Under the pieces are notes generated by a model, which saw nothing but the letters and a program-made list of their open reading frames with translations, was not told the origin of the DNA and ran no database searches. Below, piece by piece: positions 55,172-63,574 of a stretch of DNA of 64,000 nucleotides. Positions within the stretch are counted from its first letter, which is position 1. Every line of letters begins with the position of its first letter. Where the stretch lies: NCBI RefSeq assembly GCF_009884975.1, contig NZ_CP041970.1, positions 744,001-808,000 of the forward strand, in the 5' to 3' direction. Origin of the DNA: Acinetobacter dispersus (GTDB lineage Bacteria > Pseudomonadota > Gammaproteobacteria > Pseudomonadales > Moraxellaceae). A program made the position numbers and the translations under genes.

Positions 55172-58100
55172 ATGTTTAAAAAAGTACTGATTGCTAATCG
55201 GGGGGCGATTGCCTGCCGCGTCATTCGTAGTTTAAAGAAACTTGGGATTCAATCGGTTGCGGTCTATTCCGAAGCAGACCGAGATTCCTTACATGTCAGT
55301 TTGGCAGATGAAGCGATTTTTATCGGTGATTCAGCTGCACAGCAAAGCTATTTAAATATTGAAAAAATCCTTGCTGCAGCACAGCACACAGGGCTGAAGC
55401 GATTCATCCTGGTTATGGTTTTTTATCGGAAAATGCCGCATTTTGTGATCTCTGTGAGCAACACGGTATAGCTTTCATTGGCCCAACCTCACAGCAAATG
55501 CGTGATTTTGGTCTAAAACATACCGCACGTGAATTGGCAATTCAAAACAATGTACCTTTACTTCCAGGTAGTCAGTTGCTCATCGACTTGGATGATGCCT
55601 TGTTTCAGGCCGATCAGATTGGCTATCCAGTGATGCTGAAAAGCACCGCGGGTGGTGGTGGGATTGGTATGCGTTTGGTTTGGAATGAACAGGAATTAAA
55701 AGAAGCCTATCAAACCGTTTCCTATCTGGCACAAGCGAATTTTAAAGATGCAGGACTGTATCTGGAAAAGTTTGTCGAAAATGCGCGCCATATTGAGGTA
55801 CAGATTTTCGGTGATGGTCAAGGCCATGTCATTGCGCTTGGTGAGCGTGATTGTTCAGTGCAACGCCGTAATCAAAAGGTGATTGAGGAAACACCTGCAC
55901 CGCATTTGAATGATGAGCAACGTAATTATATTCAAAAAGTTGCGATTCAATTGATGCAGTCGGTGCAATATCGTTCCGCGGGTACGGTGGAATTTGTGAT
56001 GGATACCGATACACAACAGTTCTACTTTTTAGAAGTGAATACACGCTTGCAAGTGGAACATGGGGTGACGGAACAGGTTTATGACGTTGATCTGGTTGAA
56101 TGGATGGTGAATTTGGCCAGTGGGGATTGGCAAGCACCGCAACAGATTGCGCCACCCAAAGCTCATTCGATTCAAGTGCGTTTATATGCCGAAGATCCGA
56201 TCAAAAACTTTCAACCCAGCGCAGGCTTATTGACCAGTGTCAAATTTGACCCTCAGTCACGGGTGGAAACTTGGGTGGAAACAGGCTCAAATGTTTCTTC
56301 ATTCTATGACCCGATGATTGCAAAAATTATTGTCACAGCAGCAGATCGTGAACAGGCCATTGCTGCCATGCAAAATAGCCTAAGCAATACCGAAATTGCA
56401 GGGATTGAAACCAATCTCGAGTATTTACAGGAAATTATCGCGGGTGAGGTGTTTCAGCAAGGCACACAGACCACGCGTTTCTTGAATCATTTTGAATGGA
56501 AAACTCAAAAAGTAGAGGTGTTGCAGGCAGGGATTCAAACTGCAGTGCAAGACGTCACAGGTCGCTTGGGCTATTGGGATGTTGGTGTTCCGCCTTCAGG
56601 TGCGATGGATGCATTGAGCCTGAATGTAGCCAATCAATTATTAGGCAACACGTTTAATAGTTCGGGGCTAGAATGTACTTTACTCGGGCCAACTTTAAAA
56701 TTTCATTGTGATAGTCAAATTGCCATTACTGGCGGTGAGATGGAGGCTAGCCTAGATGGTCAACCTGTCGCGATGTGGTCAACGATCAATGTGCGTAAAG
56801 GGCAGGTGTTAAAATGTGGTCGTATCAGTACAGGTTGTCGCAGTTATATTGGGATTAAACATGGATTTAATCTGCCTGCGTATTTAGGCAGTTTAGCCAC
56901 CTTTACCTTGGGGAAATTTGGTGGTCATGCAGGGCGTAACTTACTGATTGGTGATATATTGCCAATCACTGAAGCGAAAATCGAGCAAACAGTTGCATTA
57001 AAGCCTGAACAAATCCCACGTTTTAAAACCGAATGGGAAATCGCGGTCATGTATGGCCCGCATGGTGCACCAGATTTCTTTACGCCGAATGACGTTGCCA
57101 TGTTTTTTGATCAAGACTGGGAGATTCATTTTAACTCGAGTCGTACCGGCATTCGTTTGATTGGTCCTAAACCTGAGTGGGCGCGGATTGATGGAGGCGA
57201 GGCTGGTTTACACCCATCGAATATCCATGACAATGCCTATGCCATCGGTGCAATTGATTTCACTGGGGATATGCCGATTATTTTAGGACCTGATGGCCCG
57301 AGTTTAGGCGGCTTCGTTTGTCCTGCGGTGGTGATTAACTCAGAGTTGTGGAAGTTGGGGCAACTGAAAGCAGGCGATAAAGTCAGATTTATTCCTGTTA
57401 GCTATGCGCAGGCGCAACAGTTAGAACAACGCTATCAATCGGCTTTACAGGATGAAACGATATCGAAGGTTAATTTTTCACCTGTGTTCAAAGCTGATCC
57501 TGTTACTTTAAAAAATGCGGTGTTGGCGACTTTGGATCAGGGTGCTGATAAACCCAAAGTGAGCTATCGCCCCGCTGGAAACCAATATCTGTTAGTCGAA
57601 TATGGTGAACTGGTTCTGGATCTTAATTTACGTTTCCGTATTCATGCCCTGATGCAATGGGTACAGCAACAAAATATTCAGGGCATCATTGATCTAACCC
57701 CAGGTATTCGTTCATTACAGATTCATTATAATTCAATGATTCTAGAGCAACTGGATTTACTGCGCTTGTTACAGGTGGCTGAAAGTGAATTACCTGATAT
57801 TGAAAATATGCAGGTACCGTCTAGAACGGTGTATTTGCCCTTAGCTTGGGAAGATTCACAAACGCAGCTTGCAACCGAAAAATATACGCAATTGGTTCGT
57901 CCTGATGCACCGTGGTGTCCAGATAACATCGAGTTCATTCGCCGTATCAATGGTCTTGCATCGAAGCAAGCGGTAAAAGATGTGGTTTATGACACCGCTT
58001 ATTTGGTGATGGGTTTGGGTGATGTCTATCTGGGTGCACCTGTTGCCACACCACTTGACCCAAGACATCGTTTAGTCACCACTAAATATAATCCTGCACG

Positions 58101-58776
58101 AACATGGACGCCTGAAAATGCGGTCGGAATTGGTGGGGCTTATATGTGTGTTTATGGTATGGAGGGGCCGGGTGGCTATCAGTTTGTAGGACGTACCACA
58201 CAGGTGTGGAGTCGTTATCGTCAAAATCCGAATTTTGAACAGCACAAGCCATGGTTGCTTAGGTTCTTTGACCAAATCCGTTTTTATGAAGTATCTGAGT
58301 CTGAATTATTGGAAATGCGTGAAGACTTTAAAGCAGGTCGTTTGCAATTAAGAATTGAAGAGGGTGTGCTTAATCTGAAGGATTATAATGCCTTTTTGAA
58401 AGAAAATGAGAGTAGTATTCAGGCTTTTAAACAGGTTCAGCAAAGCAATTTTGAAGAGGAACGCCGTCGATGGCACGAAGCGGGTTTAGCTGAATATGTT
58501 TCTGAAAGTCTAGATGCAGTCCTAGATGATTCAGAGATCACAGTTCCAAACGGTGGCATGATCGTGGAGTCACATATGCCAGGATCTGTCTGGAAAATTG
58601 AATGTACCGTGGGAGATATTATTGAAGAAGGTGAAATTTTGGCAGTGATTGAAGCAATGAAAATTGAAATCCCAATCCTTGCGCCTGCAAAAATGAAAGT
58701 TGATAGTATCTTGATTGATAAAGCGCAAACGGTAAAAACAGGACAGGCATTATTCACGCTTGCACCTGCTGTATAA
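55172..58776 (+). pseudogene. Guanidine/urea-type carboxylase, interrupted by a one-base frameshift
   Basis: Biotin-dependent carboxylase of the urea-carboxylase fold, here most likely guanidine carboxylase from its riboswitch and DUF1989 partners. The first 73 codons read normally ([20 protein letters not shown]). At GGG 55391-55393 the frame shifts: codons then read LKRFILVMV and stop at 55471, whereas the other frame continues [17 protein letters not shown] without a break to 58776. One extra G would give a single 1201-residue protein, the usual length. Domains: biotin carboxylase (about 1-450), carboxyltransferase halves (PPSGAMDALSLN near 470; later DNAYAIGAIDFTGD) and the biotinyl motif EAMKIE near the end. 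A partial product could start at ATG 55498 but would lack the biotin-carboxylase N domain. GAGGTGG precedes ATG 55172. Confidence 0.9.
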
Positions 58777-58797
58777 CGATTAAATTCATGATGCAGA

Positions 58798-58830
58798 AAA
58801 GGCCCTATGATGAAACATAGGGCTTTTTTT
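58798..58830 (+). terminator. Terminator of the guanidine operon
   Basis: GCCCTATG with CATAGGGC, a 6-base loop, then seven T. Confidence 0.9.
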
Positions 58831-58886
58831 ATGTGCATTTATTCAGCAATTCACACGGTTTTTTCTACTTTAATTGGCTAAAAAAC

Positions 58887-58902
58887 TGGCATAGATACTG
58901 CA
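58887..58902 (+). promoter_or_regulatory. Sigma-54 type promoter before the regulator/transporter genes
   Basis: TGGCATAGATACTGCA has GG-N10-GC spacing and shares ACTGGCAT with the promoter at 53587; the -12 box is CTGC instead of TTGC. Expected start near 58913. Confidence 0.68.
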
Positions 58903-58906
58903 TTAA

Positions 58907-58934
58907 ATATTACGAATTATAAATTTGGTATTAC
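58907..58934 (+). promoter_or_regulatory. Shared operator, copy 2 (probable site of the NikR-like regulator)
   Basis: ATATTAC at 58907-58913 and GTATTAC at 58928-58934, embedded in TATTACGAAT, 10 bases, GTATTACTAA as at 53555. It covers the expected transcription start, a position suited to repression and to autoregulation of the gene at 59078. Confidence 0.72.
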
Positions 58935-58950
58935 TAAGGCTGAGGTGGTT

Positions 58951-59067
58951 ATGAAAACGCAATCAATCCTAATTCAGTATTTCAAAGTTGCAGCGCGCTG
59001 TTTTGCCAATTTACTGAGCGTCCGAGCAGGTCTGTATGTAAAGCAAACCCAGCTTCCTAAACAGTAG
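58951..59067 (+). CDS. Possible 38-residue small protein or leader peptide
   Basis: An ATG two bases after a strong ribosome-binding site (TGAGGTGGTT) opens a 38-codon frame, MKTQSILIQYFKVAARCFAN then LLSVRAGLYVKQTQLPKQ, ending at TAG 59065-59067. The product is basic with an amphipathic first half. It lies 10 bases before the RHH regulator and within its expected transcript. Whether the peptide matters or only its translation is unknown. Confidence 0.5.
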   Translation: MKTQSILIQYFKVAARCFANLLSVRAGLYVKQTQLPKQ

Positions 59068-59077
59068 TCTGATCATT

Positions 59078-59515
59078 ATGAATGCTCGTCCTAAACTAAC
59101 TCGAATCAGTATTACCGTCCCTGAAAAAACGGTTGAGGCCTTAGATCAAACTATTGTCGAAGAGCATTATGAAAGTCGCTCTCAGGCTATTGTCGACATG
59201 ATCAACAAGCATCTCATTGCTGAACAGGCACAGCAAAATGCAGTCATGGTCGGCACACTAACATTGTTGTATGACGCCAGTTGTATGCCACTGCGTATGC
59301 AACTCTTAGACTTACAGCAGAAGTTTTTAGAACAGGTGATCAGTTCATTACATATTCAACTGGATCAACAAAAAATATTGGAAGTCATGCTGTTACAAGG
59401 TGGTAGCAATGACCTTAAACAGATTAGCCAACAATTTACTGCCTTAAAAGGGGTGATTAAAGGGCATCTGGAACTCATGGATGCCGTAATGCCACCTTTA
59501 CAGCAAAACGATTAG
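59078..59515 (+). CDS. NikR-like ribbon-helix-helix regulator lacking most nickel ligands
   Basis: A 145-residue protein with an N-terminal RHH domain (LTRISITVPEKTVEALDQTI and then YESRSQAIVDMI) and a NikR-type ACT-like domain (about 57-140: VGTLTLLYD, SSLHIQLDQQKILEVMLL). Against E. coli NikR the four nickel ligands (His76, His87, His89, Cys95) align with Gln81, His92, Gln94 and Ile100, so only one remains. It is therefore unlikely to sense nickel in the known way and may bind another ligand. Context makes it the candidate regulator of the guanidine locus through the 28-bp operators at 53554 and 58907. Confidence 0.85.
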   Translation: MNARPKLTRISITVPEKTVEALDQTIVEEHYESRSQAIVDMINKHLIAEQAQQNAVMVGTLTLLYDASCMPLRMQLLDLQQKFLEQVISSLHIQLDQQKILEVMLLQGGSNDLKQISQQFTALKGVIKGHLELMDAVMPPLQQND

Positions 59516-59587
59516 CAAGCGTCAGTATTGTCGCTAAATACATGATTTAGATGTGGGCAAAATTTTCAAAAAAGATATGGGGTGATT

Positions 59588-60619
59588 ATGAAGCAAACAA
59601 TAGTAACTTTATCCGTTTCTGTACTGTTGGGACTGGGTCTTACAGCGTGTGATAATTCGGCTAAGGTACCAACGGCGGAGAAGGCAACCGACACCAAAGA
59701 TGCGACATCAACGACTCCAATGACGATTGGGTATAGTGATTGGCCGGGCTGGGTGGCTTGGCAAGTGGCGATTGAAAAAGGCTGGTTAAAAGACGCAGGC
59801 TTAAATGTCGAATTTAAATGGTTTGATTATTCAGCATCAATTTCTGCTTTTGCCGCCAATCAACTGGATGCGGTGTTTATTACCAATGGCGATAATTTGG
59901 TCAATGCCTCCGGGGGAAGCAAGGGTATGATCATTATGGTGACCGATTATTCTGCGGGTAATGATGTGATTATTGCCAAGAATGGCATCAATAGTCTTCA
60001 GGATTTAAAAGGCAAATCCATTGCTACAGAAAAAGGATTGGTCGATCACTTGTTGTTATCGACGGCTTTAACCGACGCTAAGATTCCTTTTTCAGATATT
60101 AAACTGGTCAATTCGGTGACCAATGAACTTCCTCAAGTATTTGGCAGTCAGGATGTTGCTGCAATTGCAGTTTGGCAACCTGTTGCCAATCAAGCTCTAA
60201 AAGCTGTCGCAGGTTCCAAGATTATTTATAGTTCTAAAGATAAACCAGGCTTGATTTACGATACCTTGGCGGTAAATCCAACTCATTTATCGGCGCATAG
60301 AGAAGACTGGAAAAAGCTGATCCAGGTGTGGGATAAAACGGTGAAATATATCCAAGACCCTGCCACACACGCGGATGCCGTAAAAATCATGGCCAATCGT
60401 GTTGGTGTTGATCCTCAACAATATGAGCAATTTATTGAGGGGACGCATTTACTGAATATTGCTGCGAATAAGAAAGTGTTCCAGAAGGGAACAGGTTTTG
60501 ACTCAATTTACGGTTCGACTTATCACGTCAATCAATTTAATGTCAGTAATGGTATTTATAAAACTGAAGTGGATGTAGATGGCTTGATCTATCCGGCTTT
60601 GGTGGATGAGTTGAAATAG
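59588..60619 (+). CDS. NitT/TauT-family ABC transporter substrate-binding lipoprotein
   Basis: A 343-residue lipoprotein: lipobox LTAC (Cys21) and the NMT1/SsuA-like binding fold starting MTIGYSDWPGWVAWQVAIEK, with FDYSASISAFAANQLDAVF and the TEKGLVDHLLLSTAL hinge segment. Guanidine-I riboswitch regulons often contain this class, so guanidine or a related compound is the likely ligand. ATG 59588 gives a clean signal peptide and follows GGGGTG; a GTG two codons earlier is possible. The permease and ATPase are encoded on the opposite strand at 62694-64000. Confidence 0.9.
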   Translation: MKQTIVTLSVSVLLGLGLTACDNSAKVPTAEKATDTKDATSTTPMTIGYSDWPGWVAWQVAIEKGWLKDAGLNVEFKWFDYSASISAFAANQLDAVFITNGDNLVNASGGSKGMIIMVTDYSAGNDVIIAKNGINSLQDLKGKSIATEKGLVDHLLLSTALTDAKIPFSDIKLVNSVTNELPQVFGSQDVAAIAVWQPVANQALKAVAGSKIIYSSKDKPGLIYDTLAVNPTHLSAHREDWKKLIQVWDKTVKYIQDPATHADAVKIMANRVGVDPQQYEQFIEGTHLLNIAANKKVFQKGTGFDSIYGSTYHVNQFNVSNGIYKTEVDVDGLIYPALVDELK

Positions 60620-60631
60620 ATATTTTCTGGT

Positions 60632-60664
60632 ATAAAAAATCGTTCTTAATGAGCGATTTTTTAT
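60632..60664. terminator. Terminator of the binding-protein gene
   Basis: ATAAAAAATCG with CGATTTTTTAT, an 11-base loop and A/T tails on both sides; it can also work in reverse. Confidence 0.75.
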
Positions 60665-60685
60665 ATTCTCAGATTCTAAATCAAC

Positions 60686-60723
60686 AGGACGATTGTGATA
60701 GAACCCTTTATCACAATCGTCCT
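60686..60723. repeat. Perfect 15-bp inverted repeat between convergent genes
   Basis: AGGACGATTGTGATA and TATCACAATCGTCCT with an 8-base loop. No T-run on either side. It sits between the ends of the binding-protein gene and the 60752 gene and may protect 3' ends or block readthrough. Confidence 0.65.
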
Positions 60724-60751
60724 TGTCTAGATCAATCAGATAGAAACAGGA

Positions 60752-61627
60752 TTAGTAAGTCCGTGTGGCATTTTTTAATAAATGCTTTTGTTCAGCAGCC
60801 AACCATTGTTGTGTATCCGTGGTGGTTGCGGTTGTGGTATGAAATACAAAATTAGGCTGATAGATATCCAAATGAAAATAAAGCCGATACAGTTCACTTT
60901 CAATCTGTTTCAGTTGAGTCAGGGTCTTGGCATCTTCTATTTCAAAATCATCCAGTGAAATTGATTGCTGCAAACGACTGGTGATTGTACTAAAACCAAT
61001 AGAAGAACCATTTAATGCAACCGAGACTTCATAGCTTTCAATGGCTTTGAGATCATTTTCAGGATGATCAATTGGACCATTCCTCAGTTGATTTTGTTGT
61101 TGGGGAAGGCGTGATTGTGCATAAGCCATGTGTTGATCGCAGATCATCAAGCCCCCATCCATAGGTACAATCTTTTGTGTTGCCACATGTTGCATTTGAA
61201 ATAGACGTAAACCAAGCAATAAGCCATGCTGAGCCTGTTGTCGCCAATCCTCTACGTAGGCATGGGAAGGTGAGAACTCTAAAATGCTATTGCCGATCGG
61301 GTAAAGCTTGGCGGGTTCAGGCCATTGAATATGATTTTGATAGTTCTGATGAACCTGCCAAGAGAGTAATTCGCGCTCTGAATCCCATAAAGTATCGCCA
61401 ATCCATCCTTGTCGCTCATGCACTGCAGTTTGATTGGCATCGATCAGTCGTAGATCAATGCTAAAAGATTTGGACTGAAACCAATACACAATAGTTTTTT
61501 CATCGGTCATGCCACTAAAGAAGCTGATACTTTTACGTCTAAAGCATCCCAGTAAATAGCGTGGTAAGGGGAAGTGATCATCAATTACTGTTGGCTCAAG
61601 TTGCGCTAATAAGTTGATTAGATTCAT
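60752..61627 (-). CDS. Protein of unknown function, partner of the 2OG oxygenase
   Basis: A 291-residue soluble protein that I cannot place. The first two-thirds look like a beta-barrel: TIVYWFQSKSFSIDLRLIDA, GDTLWDSERELLSWQVHQNY, SILEFSPSHAYVEDWRQQ and LLLGLRLFQ. The last 80 residues are helical (LDDFEIEDAKTLTQLKQIES). The YVEDWR and FSIDLRL pattern recalls lipocalin-like uncharacterised proteins. No signal peptide. Its ATG overlaps the oxygenase stop by 4 bases, so the two are made together. It could be an auxiliary or downstream enzyme of the oxygenase. Confidence 0.75.
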   Translation of the reverse strand: MNLINLLAQLEPTVIDDHFPLPRYLLGCFRRKSISFFSGMTDEKTIVYWFQSKSFSIDLRLIDANQTAVHERQGWIGDTLWDSERELLSWQVHQNYQNHIQWPEPAKLYPIGNSILEFSPSHAYVEDWRQQAQHGLLLGLRLFQMQHVATQKIVPMDGGLMICDQHMAYAQSRLPQQQNQLRNGPIDHPENDLKAIESYEVSVALNGSSIGFSTITSRLQQSISLDDFEIEDAKTLTQLKQIESELYRLYFHLDIYQPNFVFHTTTATTTDTQQWLAAEQKHLLKNATRTY

Positions 61628-62640
61628 TCGCTTGCTCCCTGCTCATTTAAACCAAAAGAGTACAGCGGACGGGCATTTTCAAGTACCAGCTCACCCGACT
61701 GAATGCGTTGCTTGAGGTACATAAAAGTTTGAGCGGTTTGATTAAATAGATGCTCACCACCTTTCATTGGCGGATATAACGGCGCTTCATTTTGAATCAG
61801 TGGTTGAATCATATAGTCATAATCACAGGAGAAGAACAGCGGAAAAGAGAAACGTTCTTGCTGCACTCGTCGAACACGATGCTTGGTGGCTAGATAACGA
61901 CCATTGGATAAGATTTCCATCATGTCACCAATATTCATCACCATGGTGTTTTCGATTAAGGGAATATCGATCCATTCACCCTGTTTGTTAAGGACTTGTA
62001 AACCTTCAGCCGTTGGAAATAAAAGGGTAAAACATTCATAGTCGGTATGTGCGCCAATACCCGATTGATCTTCAGCCTCGGGATTGTAAGGGTAGTGAAT
62101 CAGCCTCAATTGGCTCGGTGCATGCTTTGAATGTGGTTCAAAAAAGTCCTCATTCAAATCAAGTGCCAAAGCAAAAGCTTTAAATAGCTGATTGCCGATG
62201 GCTTTGATATGTTGATAATAATTTAAGACAGTGTGTTTAAAGTGGGCATCTTCAGGCCATAGCGTTGGGCCAAGCAAAGGACGACGATGCAGCTCTCCGA
62301 GATAGTCATAATTGATGTCATAGGACTCTTTTAGATCATAGACATTGGCTTTAAATTGTTCCTCACCGATTGGCACATAACCACTATGATTTTCTGAAAG
62401 GCCAATATAATGCTGCATTTTAGTGGTGTGGTCTTGGTTAAAATATTGCTGCGCGGTTTGTTTTAACTGATCGAACAGTTCAGGTTGAAATTGCTCCCCC
62501 TGAATGTATAAGAAGCCGACGTCTTTACAGGCTTGATCAAGTTGCTTCACTACTTGTTTGTGATCTTCTAAACTCGCGCTGTTGAGGAGTGAAATATCAA
62601 TTAAGGGCAACACATAATCATGGTTCATGAGATTCACCAT
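61624..62640 (-). CDS. Isopenicillin-N-synthase-like Fe(II)/2-oxoglutarate-dependent oxygenase
   Basis: A protein of about 338 residues with the N-terminal DIOX_N region (LPLIDISLLN, then ACKDVGFLYIQGEQF) and the 2OG-Fe(II) core: the iron ligands are HTDYECFTLL (HxD) and the distal His in ATKHRVRRV, with the 2OG-binding RxS as ERFSFPLFFS. IPNS-like members include ethylene-forming enzymes and homoarginine hydroxylases, which release guanidine from guanidino compounds; its place in a guanidine locus makes such a substrate plausible but unproven. ATG 62640 is used; TTG 62685 and ATG 62628 are alternatives. Confidence 0.87.
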   Translation of the reverse strand: MVNLMNHDYVLPLIDISLLNSASLEDHKQVVKQLDQACKDVGFLYIQGEQFQPELFDQLKQTAQQYFNQDHTTKMQHYIGLSENHSGYVPIGEEQFKANVYDLKESYDINYDYLGELHRRPLLGPTLWPEDAHFKHTVLNYYQHIKAIGNQLFKAFALALDLNEDFFEPHSKHAPSQLRLIHYPYNPEAEDQSGIGAHTDYECFTLLFPTAEGLQVLNKQGEWIDIPLIENTMVMNIGDMMEILSNGRYLATKHRVRRVQQERFSFPLFFSCDYDYMIQPLIQNEAPLYPPMKGGEHLFNQTAQTFMYLKQRIQSGELVLENARPLYSFGLNEQGASE

Positions 62641-62693
62641 TGGCTGGTCGTCCAGCAATAAATGAAGCAGATTGGGTCGTCCCAAACGCTATT

Positions 62694-63572
62694 TTATTTC
62701 TGTGTACTCATTTGGGTCATACGTGGAATTTTAGGTAAATCCTGCAACGCGGGATCTAGGGCTTCCTCTTGGTGATGCACCAATAGATCAACACGCTGCC
62801 GTAGCTGTTTGAATTCAGGTGAATGCATCAGTTCCATGCTTCGTGGACGTGGTAAATCGACTTCGATAATCTCTTTGACTTCACCCGGATTGGCTTTTAA
62901 AGCCACAATACGATCTGCCAGTAAAATGGCTTCATCCATGTCATGCGTGACAAATAAAATAGTGATATCAATGTTTTGCCATAAGTCCATGAGATGCTTT
63001 TGCATTTTTTGTCGGGTGTAGGGATCGAGTGCCCCAAAAGGTTCATCCATGAGTAAAATCTTGGGTTCATTGACTAAGGCGCGGGCAATGGCGACACGCT
63101 GTTTCATCCCCCCTGAAAGTTCATGTGGAAACTGATTTTCATATTTTTCTAAGCCAATAATATTGATCCATTCACGCGCCATTTCTTCGGCACGGGTTTG
63201 ACTGATGCCTTTCATCAAAGGGCCAAACATCACATTTTCTTTAACGGTTTTCCATGGAAATAAGGTATAGCCTTGAAACACCATGCCACGTTCTGAACTC
63301 GGGCCTTTAATCTTTTGCCCTTCAACCAGAACTTCACCACTATGGTAGTCATCTAGACCTGCTACCACACGGCTTAAGGTTGATTTTCCACATCCTGAAG
63401 GACCAATCACACAGACAAACTCACGTTTATGAATGCGTAAATCAATTTGGTTCAGCACGGTGCGTTCTGAATCACCATGTTGAAAAATTTGCGTCAGTTG
63501 CTTGGTTTCCAGCATCACGGGACGCGTATAAATATGCTCAAAATAGGATTTGGCATCAAAATTATCCGTCAT
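62694..63572 (-). CDS. NitT/TauT-family ABC transporter ATP-binding protein
   Basis: A 292-residue ATPase: Walker [10 protein letters not shown] near residue 61, signature [16 protein letters not shown] near 155, Walker [12 protein letters not shown], and FVTHDMDEA. The start at 63572 ([11 protein letters not shown]) has GGAG seven bases before it. It follows the permease stop by 2 bases and precedes the oxygenase on the same transcript. It energises uptake of the ligand of the 59588 binding protein. Confidence 0.93.
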   Translation of the reverse strand: MTDNFDAKSYFEHIYTRPVMLETKQLTQIFQHGDSERTVLNQIDLRIHKREFVCVIGPSGCGKSTLSRVVAGLDDYHSGEVLVEGQKIKGPSSERGMVFQGYTLFPWKTVKENVMFGPLMKGISQTRAEEMAREWINIIGLEKYENQFPHELSGGMKQRVAIARALVNEPKILLMDEPFGALDPYTRQKMQKHLMDLWQNIDITILFVTHDMDEAILLADRIVALKANPGEVKEIIEVDLPRPRSMELMHSPEFKQLRQRVDLLVHHQEEALDPALQDLPKIPRMTQMSTQK

Positions 63573-63574
63573 AT

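Noticed and set aside
60752..61627. Assignment of the 60752 protein to DUF3445 (heme-dependent oxidative N-demethylase)
   Set aside because: Considered because of the nitrogen context, but the expected family motifs are not visible in the sequence.
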